NCBI RefSeq assembly: GCF_001598375.1
Contig: NZ_BCYV01000014.1
Span: 163,317 to 227,316 of the forward strand
Reading direction: 5' to 3'
DNA: 64,000 bases
Source: Novosphingobium capsulatum NBRC 12533
GTDB lineage: Bacteria; Pseudomonadota; Alphaproteobacteria; Sphingomonadales; Sphingomonadaceae
In this document: positions 25,120-33,697 of the stretch, piece after piece
Layout: every line of letters starts with the position of its first letter
Numbering within the stretch: position 1 is the first letter of the stretch
The notes under the pieces: model-generated
The model's database searches: none
Seen by the model: only the letters and a program-made list of their open reading frames with translations
Told to the model about the DNA's origin: nothing
Made by a program: the position numbers and the translations under genes

Positions 25120-26646
25120 GTGCACGACGAACGCACCCTGCCGGTCAGCGAAAAGCCTTGGGTGGCCAGCGATCACGACGCCTATCCCGATACTGTCCAT
25201 TTTCGCGGCCTTAACACCCCGGTTGGCATCGAGGCCTCGGTGCCCGGCCTTACTGTGGAAGGGACGCTACCGTCCGGTTTGGAAGGATCGTTTTTCCGGG
25301 CCGTGCCAGACCCGGCCCATCCACCGATGTTTGCCGACGACAACATCCTGTCGGGCGATGGCATGATTTCCCGCTTTCGCTTCAGGAAAGGTGCGGTGGA
25401 TTTCGACATCCGCTACGTCCAGACCGCGCGCTATCTCGCTGAGCAACACGCTGGCCGGGCCTTGTTCGGCGGCTATCGCAATCCGTTCACCGATCACCCC
25501 TCGGTGGCCGAAACCGATCGTACCGTCGCGAATACGACGCCGCTGTGGCACGCCGGGCGCCTGTTCATGACCAAGGAGGATGGTCTCCCCTATGAGATCG
25601 ATCCGGACACGCTGGCCACCAAGGGGGCATGCGATTTCGACGGGGCGTTGCGTTCGCAAACCGTAACGGCGCACTCTCGCGTCGATCCCGAGACCGGCGA
25701 ATTGTTCCTGTTCGGTTATGAAGCCGATGGCGCCTGCTCGCGCGACGTTTCCTATGCGGTGCTTGACCCGCGCGGGCATCTGATGCGCGAGCAGTGGTTC
25801 AAGCAGCCTTATCACGGCATGATCCATGATTTTGCCATCACGCGCAGCCGCGCGATCTTCCCGTTCTTCCCCACTACGACCGATCTCGACCGCTTGCGGG
25901 CAGGGGGGCCGAAATGGGCGCACGACCAGAACCTGGAATGCTGCGTGGGGATCATGGGCCGAGACGGCGACGTGGCGGGAATGCGGTGGTTCAAGGGTGC
26001 CAAGGGCGCTTCGGCCTTTCACATCATGAATGCCTTCGACGAGGGCGATGTGGTGCACCTGGATCTGTTCGTTTCGGAAACCAATGCGTTTGGCTTTATG
26101 CGCGAGGCGGGTGGTATCCATATCGATCAACGCGCCATTCGCGGGGGATTTGAACGCTGGACGTTCGACCTGGCTGGCGAGGGCGAACATTTCACGGTGA
26201 CGCCGCTCGGGCCGCCCGGAGACATGCCGCGGATTCGCGATGCGGATTGTGGGCGCGACTACCAGACCGGCTGGTATCTCTCGATGAACCCGCAGGGGGG
26301 GCCGCCGCTGCCGGGTGGGCCAGTGGGCGCTGCCTTCAATTGCCTGATCCGCATCACGCTGCCGCATGGCGAGATCGACATGCTGGCGCTGCCGCCGGGC
26401 CATGCGGTCAGCGAGCCCGTTCACGTTCCGGCGACAGAGCCCAACGGCAGTGAATGGCTGTTGTGCATTGTCGACAAGGCCAATGGCGACGCGGGTTTTC
26501 AATCCGAACTGTGGGTGCTCGATGCCGATCGGCCCAGCCGCGGCCCGATCGCCAGGGTGCATGTCCCGCTTCCGTTGCGGGCGCAAGTTCATGGGTGCTG
26601 GGTTCCTGCCACTGTCCAAAGCCAAGCCAGTCAAATGACGCGATAA
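25120..26646 (+). CDS. Carotenoid cleavage oxygenase family, lignostilbene dioxygenase-like
   Basis: Non-heme iron dioxygenase, 508 residues, seven-bladed propeller. Four iron His are visible in TAHSRVDP, GMIHDFA, SAFHIMN and QVHGCWV. The DDNILSGDGM block and the TKEDGLPYEID block are typical. The Lys-Glu pair in TKED corresponds to the phenol-contacting pair of lignostilbene dioxygenases rather than apocarotenoid enzymes. It starts with GTG at 25120, supported by TAGGAGAG. It is cytoplasmic, with no signal. Expected reaction: cleavage of an interphenyl or conjugated C=C bond to two aldehydes. Confidence 0.88.
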   Translation: MHDERTLPVSEKPWVASDHDAYPDTVHFRGLNTPVGIEASVPGLTVEGTLPSGLEGSFFRAVPDPAHPPMFADDNILSGDGMISRFRFRKGAVDFDIRYVQTARYLAEQHAGRALFGGYRNPFTDHPSVAETDRTVANTTPLWHAGRLFMTKEDGLPYEIDPDTLATKGACDFDGALRSQTVTAHSRVDPETGELFLFGYEADGACSRDVSYAVLDPRGHLMREQWFKQPYHGMIHDFAITRSRAIFPFFPTTTDLDRLRAGGPKWAHDQNLECCVGIMGRDGDVAGMRWFKGAKGASAFHIMNAFDEGDVVHLDLFVSETNAFGFMREAGGIHIDQRAIRGGFERWTFDLAGEGEHFTVTPLGPPGDMPRIRDADCGRDYQTGWYLSMNPQGGPPLPGGPVGAAFNCLIRITLPHGEIDMLALPPGHAVSEPVHVPATEPNGSEWLLCIVDKANGDAGFQSELWVLDADRPSRGPIARVHVPLPLRAQVHGCWVPATVQSQASQMTR

Positions 26647-26681
26647 CGACCATCGCGTTTTTGTGCCCAAAGATTCAATCG

Positions 26682-26693
26682 ATTGCACGTTTA
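26682..26693. promoter_or_regulatory. ATTGCACGTTTA element before the TonB receptor
   Basis: Identical 12-mer to 24098-24109, located 49 nt before the receptor start. Probably a shared operator or activator site of this locus. Confidence 0.4.
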
Positions 26694-26742
26694 ACGGCAA
26701 ACAAGGCGGCCAGAACCCGCCATTATTAGGAGGGGAGTTATC

Positions 26743-29265
26743 ATGACCGATAGAATTAACGCTTCGACGTTGCGCAAGACCTGGCTGCTGAAGTCTGCGG
26801 CGCTTACCACATTTGCCACTGTGCTTGCTTTCCCGGGCAGCACTTGGGCCCAAACCGCGCAGAGCCCGGCTGAAGAACCGCAAGGCGCTGCGCAAAACAC
26901 CGCCACCACCGAAGGGGCGATCGGCGAAATCGTCGTTACCGCGCAGTTCCGCGCGCAAAGCGTCCAGCGCACGCCGCTGGCGATCACGGCCCTTTCGGCC
27001 GAGACGATGTCGGCACAGGGCCTGACGAACGTGAGCGACATTGCGGCGCAGGCGCCCAACGTTGTCTTGCAGCCGGCGCAAGCGGGTGCTGGCCCGTCGG
27101 TACAATCGTTTATCCGCGGCGTAGGCCAGGTCGATTCCAACCCGGCGGTGTCGCCCGGCGTGGGCACCTATATCGACGACGTCTATTACGGTTCGATCGC
27201 CGGGGCGAACTTCGATCTTGTCGACCTTGACCGCGTCGAGGTGTTGCGCGGGCCTCAGGGGACGCTGGCGGGGCAGAACTCCATCGGTGGTTCGGTCAAA
27301 CTCTATTCCAAGAAGCCGACCGGTGATGGCAGCGGCTATGTTGCGCTGTCCTATGGCCGGTTCAACAATGTCCGGGTCAATGCTGCGGCGGATATCCCGC
27401 TGGTCCGCGATCGTCTGTTCATGCGCATCACCGGGGTTTCCGACAGCAAGGATGGCTATGTCACGCGCTATGACTTTGCCTGCACCCATCCCGGCACGGC
27501 GGTCCCCTCGTTCGGATCTTCGGGCGATTGCAAGCTGGGCACGCTGGGCGGCAAGTCGGTAACGGCAGGCCGCGTGCAGCTGCGCTGGGTTCCCACCGAC
27601 ACGCTCGAGGTCAATCTGGCCGGCGACTACATCAACGACAATTCGGAAGGCACGCCGCAAACGCTGCTCTATGCGAAGAACCCGGGGCAAACGCCCAAAA
27701 CGAGCATCAACGGCGTAAGCCTTGGCACCGCCAGCGGCGCATCACAGTTCATCAGCTATTCGCCCTATGGTGCCTATGCCACCGATCCGTACAGCAAGAG
27801 CGCCTATGTAAGCTACGCGACGTATTGCGATCCGTCGCCCAGCGACAAGACCGCGGCCTATTGCGTCCAGCCACGTTCGGCCACGCATGGCGGCGGTGGT
27901 TCGCTCACCATCGACTACAAGATCGGCGATCATGTCTCGCTCAAGTCGATCACGGCCTATCGCCGTCAGCGCATGGACTATGTCGATGACAGCGACACCA
28001 CCCCGATCGGCGGCGCATTGTTGACCAATGCCTTGACCTATCGCGAATTTACCCAGGAACTCCGTCTCAATGCCGGCTTGTTCGACAACCGCGTCAACCT
28101 GACGCTGGGCGGGTTCTACATGAACGAGAAGACCAAGCTGGATTCGCGCATCGATATCCCACCCTTCGATTTCCTGGGGCGTGATCGCGTGCCCGCCACC
28201 ACTTACGCTGCGTTCGGCAACATCGACTGGAAAGCGACCGACAAACTGCAGCTGATCGGTGGCCTGCGCTATTCCAAGCAGGAAAAGACTTTCAACTTCG
28301 GGCGCCTTGGCGTGCCGGGGTCGGTCGCTGGCTTCCATCCCGATGGCCCGCCCTATTTCCCGTGCCCGCAGGCAGGCGGAACCGTGGTCAACGTGGCAGT
28401 CTGCCCGGTGAACGGCCTGTCGGGCACGTTCAAGGGAGACAACGTCGATTATCGCGTGGCCGCGCAGTATCAGTGGACGCCGACGTTCATGACTTATGCT
28501 TCGGTCGCAACCGGCTTCAAAGGTGGCGGGGTCAATCCCCGGCCGTACAACCTCTATCAGGTTATCCCGTTCGATCCCGAACGGCTGACCTCGTATGAAA
28601 TTGGCTTCAAGAGCGACCTGTTCGATCGCCGCCTGCGCGTCAACGCCAGCCTGTTCTACGGCAACTATACCAACCTGCAGCTGCCGGTCAGTTCTTGCCC
28701 GGCCAATCCGGCCTATCCCGACGTTCCGTTGGCCAGCTATGCCCAGCCATGCAGCGCCCTGCTCAACGCCGGCAAGGCCCGGACCCAGGGTGGCGAACTC
28801 GAAGTGACCGCCCGCCCGATCGACAAGCTCACGCTGCAAGGAACGCTCGGCTATCTCGACATCGGGTTCAAGTCGCTGCAGGCTGCGGCCATCAGCGCGG
28901 GGACGACGCTCAATTCGCAGTTCCCGCTGGCATCGAAATGGAAGGCTAGCGCAAGCGCCCAATATCGGATCGACACGGAATCTGCCGGAGCGATCACGCC
29001 GCGCCTCGACATGACGTACCAGTCGAGTTTCTATACCTCGATCCCCAACACCACCTTCAACAAGGTGCCGGGCTACACCCTGCTCAACGCCTCGCTCGCG
29101 TGGGAAGCGCCCGACGGCAAGTGGATGGTGATCGGTAACCTGATGAACCTTACCAACAAGCTGTACTATTATGCGCTGCTCGATGCGCGTGCCGTCAATG
29201 GCCTGGTGACCGGCTTCCCGGCCGCACCGCGCCAATGGCGCATCACGGTCAAGCGCTCGTTCTGA
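26743..29265 (+). CDS. TonB-dependent outer-membrane receptor
   Basis: 840 residues. The signal peptide ends around STWAQ. A TonB-box-like EIVVTAQFR is followed by the plug with VEVLRGPQGTLAGQNSIGG. The barrel ends RQWRITVKRSF, with the terminal Phe required for BAM insertion. A very strong AGGAGGGGAG precedes the ATG. Cys pairs in long extracellular loops (for example DFACTHPG to GDCKLG) are common in sphingomonad receptors. It probably imports the substrate of the adjacent oxygenase and hydrolases. Confidence 0.93.
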   Translation: MTDRINASTLRKTWLLKSAALTTFATVLAFPGSTWAQTAQSPAEEPQGAAQNTATTEGAIGEIVVTAQFRAQSVQRTPLAITALSAETMSAQGLTNVSDIAAQAPNVVLQPAQAGAGPSVQSFIRGVGQVDSNPAVSPGVGTYIDDVYYGSIAGANFDLVDLDRVEVLRGPQGTLAGQNSIGGSVKLYSKKPTGDGSGYVALSYGRFNNVRVNAAADIPLVRDRLFMRITGVSDSKDGYVTRYDFACTHPGTAVPSFGSSGDCKLGTLGGKSVTAGRVQLRWVPTDTLEVNLAGDYINDNSEGTPQTLLYAKNPGQTPKTSINGVSLGTASGASQFISYSPYGAYATDPYSKSAYVSYATYCDPSPSDKTAAYCVQPRSATHGGGGSLTIDYKIGDHVSLKSITAYRRQRMDYVDDSDTTPIGGALLTNALTYREFTQELRLNAGLFDNRVNLTLGGFYMNEKTKLDSRIDIPPFDFLGRDRVPATTYAAFGNIDWKATDKLQLIGGLRYSKQEKTFNFGRLGVPGSVAGFHPDGPPYFPCPQAGGTVVNVAVCPVNGLSGTFKGDNVDYRVAAQYQWTPTFMTYASVATGFKGGGVNPRPYNLYQVIPFDPERLTSYEIGFKSDLFDRRLRVNASLFYGNYTNLQLPVSSCPANPAYPDVPLASYAQPCSALLNAGKARTQGGELEVTARPIDKLTLQGTLGYLDIGFKSLQAAAISAGTTLNSQFPLASKWKASASAQYRIDTESAGAITPRLDMTYQSSFYTSIPNTTFNKVPGYTLLNASLAWEAPDGKWMVIGNLMNLTNKLYYYALLDARAVNGLVTGFPAAPRQWRITVKRSF

Positions 29266-29272
29266 TCGATCG

Positions 29273-29309
29273 GATCGGGAGCTTCTCCATCTGGTAGAAG
29301 CTCCCGATC
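29273..29309 (+). terminator. Terminator after TonB receptor
   Basis: Perfect 14-bp stem GATCGGGAGCTTCT/AGAAGCTCCCGATC with a 9-nt loop, beginning 8 nt after the receptor stop and followed by TCCTTTCC. It separates the receptor from the NTF2-like gene. Confidence 0.85.
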
Positions 29310-29342
29310 TCCTTTCCTGCATCTTCCTGTTTGGATACTCCG

Positions 29343-29885
29343 ATGGCCCTGTCTTCCCTGCTCTTCCTGGCTGCGGCCGCCAGCGCGCCTGCCGCAGTGC
29401 CGCCTGGCGTTACGGCCACCCCGCCCGCCGCACCTGTGGTGGTCCTCGCGGCCAAGGATCAGCGGGCTCTGCTCGCCAGTGCCGATCGCAAGCTGGCGGC
29501 GAACAAACGCCTGGTGTTTGATATGTATCGGATCGTGCTGCAGGCCGGAGACACCGACCGTGCGCATGAATTCATCGCCACGGACTACATCCAGCATAAT
29601 CCGAATGCCGCGCAGGGGCTTGCCGGGCTCATCGCCTATGTCAAGGCGACCCGGCCAGTACGGCCGGTGCTCGATCATCTCGAAATCCCGATGATACATA
29701 TCATAGCAGAGGGCGATTATGTGATGATCGCATTCGCACGGCCAGAAACCGACGCGGCCGGGCAGCGCTATGTCACCACTTGGTTCGATCTGTTCCGCAT
29801 TGCGCATGGCCGGATCGCCGAACACTGGGACCCGATGCTCCGCAGCGATCGCAAGATCGATCCCAACAAGCAGAAGCTGCCCTGA
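29343..29885 (+). CDS. Secreted SnoaL/NTF2-like protein
   Basis: About 180 residues. The N-terminus MALSSLLFLAAAASAPAAV is a Sec signal. The mature domain (VFDMYRIVLQAGD, ATDYIQHNPNAAQG, WFDLFRIAHGRIAEHWD) is the cone-shaped alpha+beta fold of the SnoaL-like NTF2 superfamily, which includes cyclases, isomerases and lyases. HNPNAAQGLAG and the C-terminal AEHWD are typical of this group. Start at ATG 29343. The terminator just upstream means it needs its own promoter or readthrough. Convergent with the hydrolase set. Confidence 0.82.
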   Translation: MALSSLLFLAAAASAPAAVPPGVTATPPAAPVVVLAAKDQRALLASADRKLAANKRLVFDMYRIVLQAGDTDRAHEFIATDYIQHNPNAAQGLAGLIAYVKATRPVRPVLDHLEIPMIHIIAEGDYVMIAFARPETDAAGQRYVTTWFDLFRIAHGRIAEHWDPMLRSDRKIDPNKQKLP

Positions 29886-29940
29886 GCAGCGTATGCGGCA
29901 TCAGGCGGAGCCAAACCGCCCGATGCCGCCCACTTGGCGC

Positions 29941-30927
29941 TTAAAAGCCCTTGCGCTGCACAGTCCACGCCGGATCGACGCAGAGGCGGCACATCGGGCC
30001 CGTGAACGTTCGCCCAGCCGCTGCATTGCCATCGAGTTGCCAATCCAGCCAGTCGAGTGCCACCTGCGCAACGCGCCCGCCATATGGCTCGTCCATGCTG
30101 CCGCGATGGCCGAGCTGGATATTGACCATAGCCACCGGCACACGGCTGATCCGGCGGAAATCGTCCATCCCGTTATCGTAGGCAATGTCGCCCGGGCCGC
30201 CCATGATATAGAGGACCGGGGTATGCAGGCGCTCCAGCGCTTGCTTGGGTGTCGTCAGCCCGGGAATGAACGGCGTCCCATCCGGAAAAATGCCGCTGTT
30301 GTGGATGATGACGGCATGGACGCGCGGATCGGACGCGGCATCCAGCGCTTGTACGCCGCCACAACTGTGCCCGGAAACTGCAACGCGGCGCGGATCGATC
30401 CTTCCATAGAAATCACTTCCCGGCCGGGCGTTTTCGGCAAGAATCCAATCGAGGCCCTTGAGGATATCCGCCGGCATCGTCGCCACCGGGCGCAACGCGT
30501 GATCAGGCATGATCCCGCGCAGCGCAGCAGGTGCGTCTGGCCCGGTCAACGCGGTGCCGGGCGCAATGGCGACATAACCATGCGAGGCAATTTCAAGCAG
30601 GTGGAGCCGCGCGCTGGCCGCATCGGCCGAGCATCCGCTGTTGCCCCACAGCAGGACGCCCAGCTTGCCCCCATCCTTCGGGAGCGAAGCCGGGCGATAG
30701 ACAAGGTGGTTGGGGAGCGTGGCGCGGTTTTCTACGATCGCGGCCATCGGGCCAGTACCCGGCAGGTCTGGCAACGCGAAATAGCCCGCATAGCGCGCCA
30801 GTTCGATCGGCGAGGGACCGCCGGCTGGCGCTGGTGGCGTCTGGGCACTGCTGGAGAGCGGCATGGCAGCCACGGCGCCCGCAATCAGTGCACGGGACCA
30901 ACACCGGGTTCGCTTTGTTTCGGTCAT
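29941..30927 (-). CDS. Exported alpha/beta hydrolase (dienelactone-hydrolase/PETase-like), paralogue 1
   Basis: 328 residues from ATG 30927, which has AGGA at good spacing; an upstream ATG at 30975 overlaps the previous stop (ATGA) and would add 16 residues. The Sec signal ends at SSSAQ. The nucleophile elbow is GHSCGG, the oxyanion region is LLWGNSGCS, and the catalytic His is in LGHRGSM. It ends with GPMCRLCVDPAWTVQRK, a pattern shared exactly (GPxCxLCxDxxWxxxRK) with the hydrolase at 32640. Periplasmic esterase; substrate unknown. Confidence 0.85.
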   Translation of the reverse strand: MTETKRTRCWSRALIAGAVAAMPLSSSAQTPPAPAGGPSPIELARYAGYFALPDLPGTGPMAAIVENRATLPNHLVYRPASLPKDGGKLGVLLWGNSGCSADAASARLHLLEIASHGYVAIAPGTALTGPDAPAALRGIMPDHALRPVATMPADILKGLDWILAENARPGSDFYGRIDPRRVAVSGHSCGGVQALDAASDPRVHAVIIHNSGIFPDGTPFIPGLTTPKQALERLHTPVLYIMGGPGDIAYDNGMDDFRRISRVPVAMVNIQLGHRGSMDEPYGGRVAQVALDWLDWQLDGNAAAGRTFTGPMCRLCVDPAWTVQRKGF

Positions 30928-30971
30928 CGCTGTTGTCCTGCCTGATTGCCTTGCTGGCTTTGATGCGCTGG

Positions 30972-32576
30972 TCATGGGCGGATCCAGGGCCCGGGGGGCC
31001 TTGGCTCGAAGCGATCGAGTTGCTGCGAACCGAACGGCAGCATGGTTTCGCGATCGGCACGATACGGATCGGACAAGACACGGATGGTCTTGCCGATCAC
31101 CATCGTCGATCGCGTCGCAACGTCAAAACGCGGCCATGACGGCAGTCGCGGCCCATGGGGCACGCCCGTGTGGGCAAAACCTGCCCAAGTGCCTGACATC
31201 GTGTCGACCAGCCGCAGCGCCTCTGCCGATGGCGTGACATAGCGCCAGGCCGGCAGCGTGCCGAAGATGAACGGAACTTCGGCCACATGCGGGGTCACGT
31301 CATGAAATGCGCCGACGGTCATGGGATAGTCGAACGCGTAGAGGTAGGCGGGCGCTCCGCCTTGCGCCGCCTTGTGCTCGGCAAGCAGAATCGCATCGAG
31401 CAGATAGCTGCGATCGGTGGTCAGCCGCGCGAACAAGCGGCCATTGTCGAGCGCGGGATAGCGCGCTCGATAGGCTTGAATAACCGCCTCGGCATGGCTG
31501 GACGGCAGAAATGGTTCCAGCTGCCGCCGCAACTCCGCTTCGCCAAGCGTGGCATAGGCAGGGTCGGCGCCAAGGAACAGCGCTGTTTCATCGCGCGCCG
31601 TTCCGACGATGAGTGGCACATGGGCACTGGGGGCCAAGCCGCCAGGATCGACGGGCTGCCGGGGCAGTACCACGCCATCCACGTTGGGCCGGAACTGCCC
31701 CATGGCGTTGCGCACGGTGATGCCCGCTGCGGTGACCGTCGCCACGGGAATATCGGCAAGTTTGCTCACTTCACCGGCATTCAGCCCAAGCGTGTGCAAC
31801 AGGCGATCGGCCCGCTCGAACGAAAGGTCGGCATCATCCATGCGCAGCGCTGGCCCGCTTTCCGACGCACAGCGATGGAACAGGCCCGCCGCGCCCGGCA
31901 CCGCCAGCATCACGCTGGCCTTGCGCCCTCCGCCCGATTGGCCGAAAATCATCACGCGGTCAGGATCGCCGCCGAATGCCTCGGCATTGTGTCGCACCCA
32001 TTGCAGGGCGAGGACGATGTCGAGCAGCCCGGCATTCCCCGAAGCGGCGTACTTCTCGCCCCCGGCGTGGGCGAGATTGAGGTAGCCAAAGACATTCAGG
32101 CGATGGTTGATAGTGACGACGACAATGTCCTGCGTGCGGGCGAGGAACGCCCCATCGGTGAGCGGATCGAAGCCCATGCCGGCTTCCCATCCGCCGCCGT
32201 GCAGCCATACCATGACCGGCTTGCGCCCCTTGAGCGCGCCGGTCCACACGTTGAGCGACAGGCAGTCTTCCGAAGCCTCTGGGGTTGAGCCGTCATGGCC
32301 CTTTTGTGGGCAACGCGGGCCGATCTCAATGGCCGGGCGGATGCCGCTCCACGGTCGACGCAGGCGGGCAGGGAGGAACCGGGCCGCTCCTCCGGTTGGC
32401 TCGCCATAGGGAACGCCGAGGAAACGGTGCACCCCGTCAGCCAGCACGCCCGCAACCCGGCCAGCGGTCGTCCGCGCCACCGATGTTGCCGCCGCACCAT
32501 GCGCAGGGCGATCAAACGCCATGAGCGCGGCACAGCCAAGCGTCGCGCCCATCGCGCTGCGGCGGTCAAACAGCAT
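30972..32576 (-). CDS. Exported type-B carboxylesterase
   Basis: 534 residues. The twin-arginine-like leader DRRSAMGATLGCAALMAF ends near AHGAA. Type-B signatures are EDCLSLNVWTG and the nucleophile elbow FGQSGGG. The oxyanion hole is WLHGGGW, and late Glu/His positions are present (HDVTPHVAEVPFIFGT). Family members hydrolyse carboxylic esters, including fenitrothion-like and aromatic esters. It lies between the two small hydrolase paralogues, with co-directional spacing of 63 nt upstream and ATGA or 44 nt downstream, so one operon is likely. Confidence 0.9.
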   Translation of the reverse strand: MLFDRRSAMGATLGCAALMAFDRPAHGAAATSVARTTAGRVAGVLADGVHRFLGVPYGEPTGGAARFLPARLRRPWSGIRPAIEIGPRCPQKGHDGSTPEASEDCLSLNVWTGALKGRKPVMVWLHGGGWEAGMGFDPLTDGAFLARTQDIVVVTINHRLNVFGYLNLAHAGGEKYAASGNAGLLDIVLALQWVRHNAEAFGGDPDRVMIFGQSGGGRKASVMLAVPGAAGLFHRCASESGPALRMDDADLSFERADRLLHTLGLNAGEVSKLADIPVATVTAAGITVRNAMGQFRPNVDGVVLPRQPVDPGGLAPSAHVPLIVGTARDETALFLGADPAYATLGEAELRRQLEPFLPSSHAEAVIQAYRARYPALDNGRLFARLTTDRSYLLDAILLAEHKAAQGGAPAYLYAFDYPMTVGAFHDVTPHVAEVPFIFGTLPAWRYVTPSAEALRLVDTMSGTWAGFAHTGVPHGPRLPSWPRFDVATRSTMVIGKTIRVLSDPYRADRETMLPFGSQQLDRFEPRPPGPWIRP

Positions 32577-32639
32577 GGCGTATTTCCTTTCGCTTCGCCG
32601 GCTTGCCAGCTGGCGTATCGGCCGGGTCGCGCCCGATCA

Positions 32640-33575
32640 TCATTTCAGGTTCTTGCGGGCGATATGCCAGCGGGTGTCGCGGCACAGCCCGCAATCCGGC
32701 CCCGAAAACAGCGATGCAGCGGCGCGATCACCCTTGAGGCGCCATTGCAGCCAGTTGACAACCACGCTGCCAAACGTGCCGCCGCCCGGCTCAAAGTAGG
32801 TTCCGCCATGGCCGACCCCGTCCGGATAGGCCCAGACCGCTGGAATGGAGGTGATGCGCTCGAAATCGTCACGGCTGTTTTCGTGCGCGCCATCTGACGC
32901 GTCACCGCCGATATAGAGCACCGAGCCGTGCAGCTTGGCCAGGCTCGCCTTGGTCACCGGCGCGCCGGGCAAGCCACCCGTGCCCTTGTTCCAGACCCCA
33001 CTGTTCATGACCAGCGTGGTCTTGATCCGTGGATCGGCGGCGGCCGCGATAGCCTGGAGTCCTCCGCACGAGTGACCCATCACGGCCACGGCAGCGGTAT
33101 TCACCTTGGCGAACAGCGCGCTTTTGCGATCGCGGTTCTGCGCTGTCGCCCAATCGAGCGCGTCGGTCAGCTGGGTATAGTTCGACAGGGCCGGGGCGGT
33201 CATGCTCACTGGCGGCGGGGGCATGCCCTCTTCCGAGCCACCCTCGATCGTGGCGGGCCCAATCCCACCGATCGAGATCACCAGATACCCGTGCGAGGCG
33301 ATCTCGGTCAGAAACGTCCGGTAGCGGTTGCCATAGGCCATGCATCCGCCGTTGGCCCACAGCACGACCGGCAGCTTCGATTGAGTGGCGAGATGGGCCG
33401 GCGCGAATACCGTGTAGCCGGGAAACGATGCCGCCTGCTCCATCACGGCTGGAAAGCGGCCGCTACCGGCCGGCGCGCGCGCATCCACCCGCGCCAGGTC
33501 GGGCTGGGCCGGCGCTGCCGCCATGGACAGCACGGCGCAGATCGCCGCTATGCCAGTTGAATATTTCTGCATCAT
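32640..33575 (-). CDS. Exported alpha/beta hydrolase (dienelactone-hydrolase/PETase-like), paralogue 2
   Basis: 311 residues from the tandem ATG at 33575 (AGAGGATC ahead). The Sec signal IAAICAVLSMAAAPAQ is evident. The nucleophile is GHSCGG, the oxyanion region is LWANGGCM, and the His is in GVGHGG. The C-terminal GPDCGLCRDTRWHIARK matches paralogue 1. It is the first gene of the minus-strand esterase operon (33575 to 29941) and is divergent from the 33698 esterase across a palindromic region. Confidence 0.86.
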   Translation of the reverse strand: MMQKYSTGIAAICAVLSMAAAPAQPDLARVDARAPAGSGRFPAVMEQAASFPGYTVFAPAHLATQSKLPVVLWANGGCMAYGNRYRTFLTEIASHGYLVISIGGIGPATIEGGSEEGMPPPPVSMTAPALSNYTQLTDALDWATAQNRDRKSALFAKVNTAAVAVMGHSCGGLQAIAAAADPRIKTTLVMNSGVWNKGTGGLPGAPVTKASLAKLHGSVLYIGGDASDGAHENSRDDFERITSIPAVWAYPDGVGHGGTYFEPGGGTFGSVVVNWLQWRLKGDRAAASLFSGPDCGLCRDTRWHIARKNLK

Positions 33576-33651
33576 CAGGGATCCTCTCGTGGCCTCGTCA
33601 GCCTTGCCGAAACCATAGCGAGAATCTTGCTGCAATCAATTGCATTTTCTA

Positions 33652-33668
33652 CCATTTGATATAAATGG
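33652..33668. promoter_or_regulatory. Palindrome CCATTT-N5-AAATGG between divergent esterase operons
   Basis: Perfect 6-bp arms around GATAT in a 122-bp AT-rich divergent region between the genes starting at 33575 (minus) and 33698 (plus). Likely operator controlling both esterase units. Confidence 0.45.
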
Positions 33669-33697
33669 ACTGGGAATAAGCGAGAGAGGATGCAGCG

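Noticed and set aside
25267..27690. 807-codon open frame on the minus strand
   Set aside because: Covers parts of both the carotenoid oxygenase and the TonB receptor in antisense; no domain, no ribosome site, Arg/His-rich.
27742..29322. 526-codon minus-strand frame
   Set aside because: Antisense shadow of the second TonB receptor.
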